Shown in pieces: positions 61,237 to 64,000 of a DNA stretch of 64,000 nucleotides (position 1 is the stretch's first letter; every line of letters begins with the position of its first letter). The translations under genes were made by a program, and so were the position numbers. The notes beneath the pieces were generated by a model. That model saw only the letters and a list, made by a program, of their open reading frames with translations. It was not told where the DNA came from and did no database searches. The DNA is from Streptomyces alboniger (lineage in GTDB: Bacteria > Actinomycetota > Actinomycetes > Streptomycetales > Streptomycetaceae), in contig NZ_CP023695.1 in assembly GCF_008704395.1 (NCBI RefSeq), positions 3,472,001-3,536,000 on the forward strand. The letters are read 5' to 3'.

Positions 61237-61431
61237 ATGGCAATGACACTCCGACTCCCCGACGACCTCGACGCGAAGCTCACCGAACGCGCGCGCCGCG
61301 AGGGCCGCAGCAAACAGGAGCTTGCCATCGAGGCCATCCGTGAGGCTCAGGACCGGGCCGAGCTGAAGGTCGACGACGTCCTGGCAGAGCTGATGGACAG
61401 CGACGCGGAGATCCTGGACTACCTGAAGTGA
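61237..61431 (+). CDS. Ribbon-helix-helix antitoxin
   Basis: This 64-residue protein begins MAMTLRLPDDLDAKLTERAR and RREGRSKQELAIEAIREAQD, a CopG/RHH fold, with an acidic C-terminal tail that would bind the toxin. It overlaps the downstream Doc-like gene by GTGA. ATG codons at 61237 and 61243 are both possible; there is little ribosome binding sequence, so it may be leaderless or weakly translated. Confidence 0.85.
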   Translation: MAMTLRLPDDLDAKLTERARREGRSKQELAIEAIREAQDRAELKVDDVLAELMDSDAEILDYLK

Positions 61432-61818
61432 CCGACGTGCGCTATGTGCAGATCGACGAGATCCTCGCCATCGCCCGCGCGGTCAACGGCACCAGCCACA
61501 GCGTGCGGGACATGGGGCTTCCCCTCGGCGGTCGAACGGCCCCGGACCCACGTGTTCGGTGCCGAGCTGTACCCCACCCTCCACGAGAAGGCCGCCGCCC
61601 TGCTGCACTCGATCGCCCGCAACCACGCGCTGATCGACGGCGACAAACGCACAGCGTGGCTCGCCATGCGCTTCTTCCTCCGCGTCAACGGCGTCAGCGC
61701 GGCCACCCGCCCGCCTCACGTCTCCGTCGCGGGGCCGTTCGTCGAGGATGTCGCGCAGGACGACATCGACGTCCCGACCGTCGCCAAGCGCCTCGCGGCT
61801 TGGTTCCCCGTCTCCTGA
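61428..61818 (+). pseudogene. doc: Doc/Fic-family toxin, frameshifted
   Basis: The frame begins VTDVRYVQIDEILAIARAV and reaches VRDMG (to about 61517), then the homologous sequence continues in the next frame: SAVERPRTHVFGAELYPTLH, EKAAALLHSIARNHALIDGD and KRTAWLAMRFFLRVNG. The shift falls at CCCC (61521-61524), one extra C or two missing. The Fic core HALIDGDKRTAW varies from HxFx[D/N]GNKR by Asp for Asn. It overlaps the RHH antitoxin gene. It could be a true pseudogene, a sequencing error or, less likely, programmed frameshifting. Confidence 0.8.
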
Positions 61819-61864
61819 CGGGGAACCGTGCGCGGCTGAGCGGAGCGCGGGGGCGCCACCGTGC

Positions 61865-63313
61865 CTACGTCAGATCCAACGCCGGCATCAGGTAATAGAA
61901 GGCGAACACGGCCGACACCGCGTACATCGCAGCCGGAACGTCCCGCCCCCGGCCCGCGGCCAGCCTCAACACCGTGAAGGTGATGAAGCCCATGCCGATG
62001 CCGTTCGTGATCGAGTACGTGAACGGCATCATCAGCATCGTCACGAACGCGGGGATCGCGATCGTGTAATCCGCCCAGTCGATCTGGCGGATGGAGCCCG
62101 ACAGGATCAGGAAGCCCACCGCGAGCAGCGCGGGGGTGGCCGCCTGGGACGGGACCATCGTGGCGAGCGGCGTGAGGAAGAGCGCGACGGCGAAGAGGCC
62201 GCCGGTGACGACGTTCGCGAGGCCGGTCCTCGCGCCCTCGCCGACGCCCGCCGTGGACTCCACGAAGCAGGTGGTGGCCGAGGAGGACGAGGCGCCGCCC
62301 GCGGCGACCGCGATGCCGTCCACGAAGAGCACCTTGTTGATGCCGGGCATGTTGCCGTTCGCGTCGGTCAGCTTCGCCTCGTCGCCGATGCCCATGATCG
62401 TGCCCATCGCGTCGAAGAAGCACGAGAGCAGCACGGTGAAGACGAAGAGGACGCCGGTCAGGACGCCGACCTTCTCGAAGCCGCCGAACAGGCTGATCTC
62501 ACCGACGAGCCCGAAGTCGGGCGTCGAGACCGGGTTGCCCGGCCACTCGGGAGTGGTCAGACCCCAGGACGGCACCTCAGCGACGGAGTTGATGATCATC
62601 GCGACGAGCGTCATGACGACGATGCTGATCAGGATGGCGCCCGGCACCTTGCGCACCATCAGGGCCAGCGTCAGCAGCACGCCGAGCGCGAAGACGAGCA
62701 CCGGCCAGCCGTTGAGGTGACCGTCCCCGCCGAGCTGCAACGGCACGGTGGTGTGCGCGGCGTCCGGCATGCGCGAGACGAAGCCGGAGTCGACGAGGCC
62801 GATCAGCATGATGAACAGGCCGATGCCGATCGCGATGCCCTTGCGCAGGCCGAGCGGCACGGCGCTCATCACGCGCTCCCGCAGTCCGGTCGCGACGAGC
62901 AGCATCACGACGAAGCCCGCGAGGACGACCATGCCCATGGCGTCGGGCCAGGACATGCGGGGCGCGAGCTGGAGGGCGACGACGGTGTTCACACCGAGGC
63001 CCGCGGCGAGCGCGATCGGGACGTTGCCGACGACGCCCATCAGGAGCGTGGTGAAGGCGGCGGTGAGCACGGTCGCGGTGACCAGCTGCTTGTTGTCGAG
63101 CTGGTGCCCGTACATGTCCTTCGCGCTGCCCAGGATGATCGGGTTGAGCACGATGATGTACGCCATCGCGAAGAAGGTGGCGAAGCCGCCGCGGACTTCC
63201 CTGACCAGGGTCGAGCCCCGCTCGCTGATCTTGAAGTAGCCGTCGAGCCCGCCCTGCGGGGGCTTCGGGGGCTCTTTACCGGCGTCGACCGGGGCAGTGG
63301 CCGAGGGGGACAT
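61865..63313 (-). CDS. NCS2-family purine permease (AzgA-like)
   Basis: This 482-residue permease has about 13 helices and the AzgA-type motifs FATFFAMAYIIVLNPIILG, ALAAGLGVNTVVALQLA, FDAMGTIMGIGDEAKLTD, and SSSSATTCFVESTAGVGEGARTGLANVVTGG. It is a proton-linked transporter of adenine, guanine or hypoxanthine. ATG at 63313 with GAGG 6 nt upstream. A palindrome TTTCGTACGAAA lies just upstream. Confidence 0.94.
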   Translation of the reverse strand: MSPSATAPVDAGKEPPKPPQGGLDGYFKISERGSTLVREVRGGFATFFAMAYIIVLNPIILGSAKDMYGHQLDNKQLVTATVLTAAFTTLLMGVVGNVPIALAAGLGVNTVVALQLAPRMSWPDAMGMVVLAGFVVMLLVATGLRERVMSAVPLGLRKGIAIGIGLFIMLIGLVDSGFVSRMPDAAHTTVPLQLGGDGHLNGWPVLVFALGVLLTLALMVRKVPGAILISIVVMTLVAMIINSVAEVPSWGLTTPEWPGNPVSTPDFGLVGEISLFGGFEKVGVLTGVLFVFTVLLSCFFDAMGTIMGIGDEAKLTDANGNMPGINKVLFVDGIAVAAGGASSSSATTCFVESTAGVGEGARTGLANVVTGGLFAVALFLTPLATMVPSQAATPALLAVGFLILSGSIRQIDWADYTIAIPAFVTMLMMPFTYSITNGIGMGFITFTVLRLAAGRGRDVPAAMYAVSAVFAFYYLMPALDLT

Positions 63314-63334
63314 GGAAAACCTCGTGACTTGTAT

Positions 63335-63346
63335 TTTCGTACGAAA
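63335..63346. promoter_or_regulatory. TTTCGTACGAAA palindrome upstream of the purine permease
   Basis: This perfect 12-bp palindrome lies 22 bp upstream of the permease start in an AT-rich stretch with GTATGAATAC farther upstream. It is probably an operator for a purine or nitrogen regulator. Confidence 0.5.
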
Positions 63347-63492
63347 GCAACCGGCCATTCATAAGCCGTTTCAGTATGAATACATAAAGCGGAAATCGCT
63401 ATCTCCGCGCGTAGACCCCGGCGGGGCAAGGGCACGGCCGGGGGCCGCGGGTGCCGCGGGGCCCCCGGCAGGGGCCCCGTAAGCTAGGCCCC

Positions 63493-63750
63493 ATGGCCAA
63501 GTGGACCCCCAAGCACGAAGCGCCGGAGCCCCTTGAGGGCCCCGTGGTCGCCACCATCACGGGCGGCACGATCCTCTGGTTCGTCCTCTTCCTGGCCCAG
63601 CTCCCCTTCTACGGCTGGTTCGACGACCGCGACGCCACCTGGTGGGTGTGGACCTGCCTGGCCGGCGGCGGCCTCGGCCTCATCGGCATCTGGTACGTAC
63701 GGGTGCGCGACGCCGCGATCAAGAGGTCGAAGGTCACTCAGTCCGACTAG
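63493..63750 (+). CDS. DUF2530 membrane protein
   Basis: This 85-residue protein has two membrane helices (GGTILWFVLFLAQLPFYGWF and WWVWTCLAGGGLGLIGIWYV) separated by a Trp-rich loop, a pattern typical of actinobacterial DUF2530. Function unknown. It stands alone before the P-type ATPase gene. Confidence 0.87.
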   Translation: MAKWTPKHEAPEPLEGPVVATITGGTILWFVLFLAQLPFYGWFDDRDATWWVWTCLAGGGLGLIGIWYVRVRDAAIKRSKVTQSD

Positions 63751-63845
63751 CCCGTACGACCACGGGACCGGGCCCGTCCTACCGTGGTCGGATCTTTGGG
63801 GCATTCAAGGGGTGAAGCCCCAGCACCGCCCTTACCGTCGAATGC

Positions 63846-64000
63846 ATGACGCATATCGACGCGGGCGCCGAACTCGACCCCGTCCACCCCGTGCAGCCGC
63901 CCGAGGGGCCGCCCAAGGGGCTGAGCGCCGCCGAGGTCGCCGAGCGGGTCGCCCGCGGCGAGGTCAACGACGTACCGGTCCGCAGCTCCCGCTCCCTCGC
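63846..64000 (+). CDS. P-type cation-transporting ATPase, 5' part only
   Basis: Only about 51 codons lie within the window. The segment VQPPEGPPKGLSAAEVAERV and ARGEVNDVPVRSSRSL matches the N-terminal region of actinobacterial P-type ATPases, in which GLSAAEVAERVARGEVN precedes the first membrane helices. The rest lies beyond the window, so substrate class cannot be told. Confidence 0.7.
   Translation, partial: MTHIDAGAELDPVHPVQPPEGPPKGLSAAEVAERVARGEVNDVPVRSSRSL

Overview
This window is high-GC chromosomal DNA of a Streptomyces or a very close relative. The evidence is extreme codon bias, frequent GTG and TTG starts, ATGA/GTGA stop-start overlaps, a conservon (histidine kinase, roadblock, DUF742, GTPase and P450s), many regulator families typical of the genus, and two families of short intergenic repeats. 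From memory, much of the gene order (purU, an SCO4402-type protein, SIS protein, dmdR1, citrate synthase, pdxH, acyl-CoA carboxylase operon, serC) matches the S. coelicolor SCO4350-SCO4410 core region. I see no phage, transposon, CRISPR, rRNA or tRNA, and no large natural-product cluster.

Layout. 0.4-9 kb: an RsbW-like ATPase, a pair of acyl-CoA dehydrogenase subunits divergent from an acyl-CoA ligase, a four-EF-hand protein, a STAS anti-sigma antagonist, and a sigma factor overlapping a zinc-finger/MDMPI protein that is probably its anti-sigma factor. 9-21 kb: purU, an SCO4402-type protein, an amino-acid-binding lipoprotein, a Pro-rich membrane protein with repeated T-Q-Y-I motifs, an HTH/TPR regulator divergent from a small prim-pol-like protein, an ABC exporter, a RibD-like reductase and a PAS/GAF sensor. 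21-26 kb: a SIS-domain enzyme divergent from the iron regulator dmdR1 (with a long antisense ORF), a 627-bp structured intergenic region, an alpha/beta hydrolase, pdxH and a citrate synthase.

26-35 kb: a tightly coupled seven-gene leftward operon for branched acyl-CoA or acyclic terpenoid catabolism. Its order is TIGR03084-type protein, AtuA/DUF1446 protein, carboxyltransferase, biotin carboxylase/BCCP, acyl-CoA dehydrogenase, enoyl-CoA hydratase and TetR, with a palindromic operator candidate at its head. 35-40 kb: a secreted FG-GAP-like protein, an EamA exporter with two identical-type operator dyads upstream, and a large FAD/Fe-S dehydrogenase. 40-46 kb: the conservon, with a CYP157-type P450 that lacks ExxR and a canonical CYP154-type P450.

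46-64 kb: serC; an ABC-2 exporter divergent from a TetR gene with four phased palindromes between them; a secreted propeller-like protein, an SGNH hydrolase, and a metallo-hydrolase divergent from an AraC gene that carries a TTA (bldA) codon; a peptidoglycan-binding secreted protein and a DUF418 membrane protein; an AhpD-like/MarR divergent pair; a Uma2 protein; an aldo-keto reductase; a MarR-MFS-thpR-microprotein series; a ribbon-helix-helix/Doc toxin-antitoxin remnant with a frameshifted toxin; an NCS2 purine permease; a DUF2530 protein; and the start of a P-type ATPase cut by the window edge.

The most interesting material is regulatory: the dyad-rich region after dmdR1, the four phased TetR-type operators, the repeated pThr-type motifs, and an intergenic repeat that supplies the last codons and stop of two unrelated genes. 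All family assignments come from reading the translated sequence; no database search was run.
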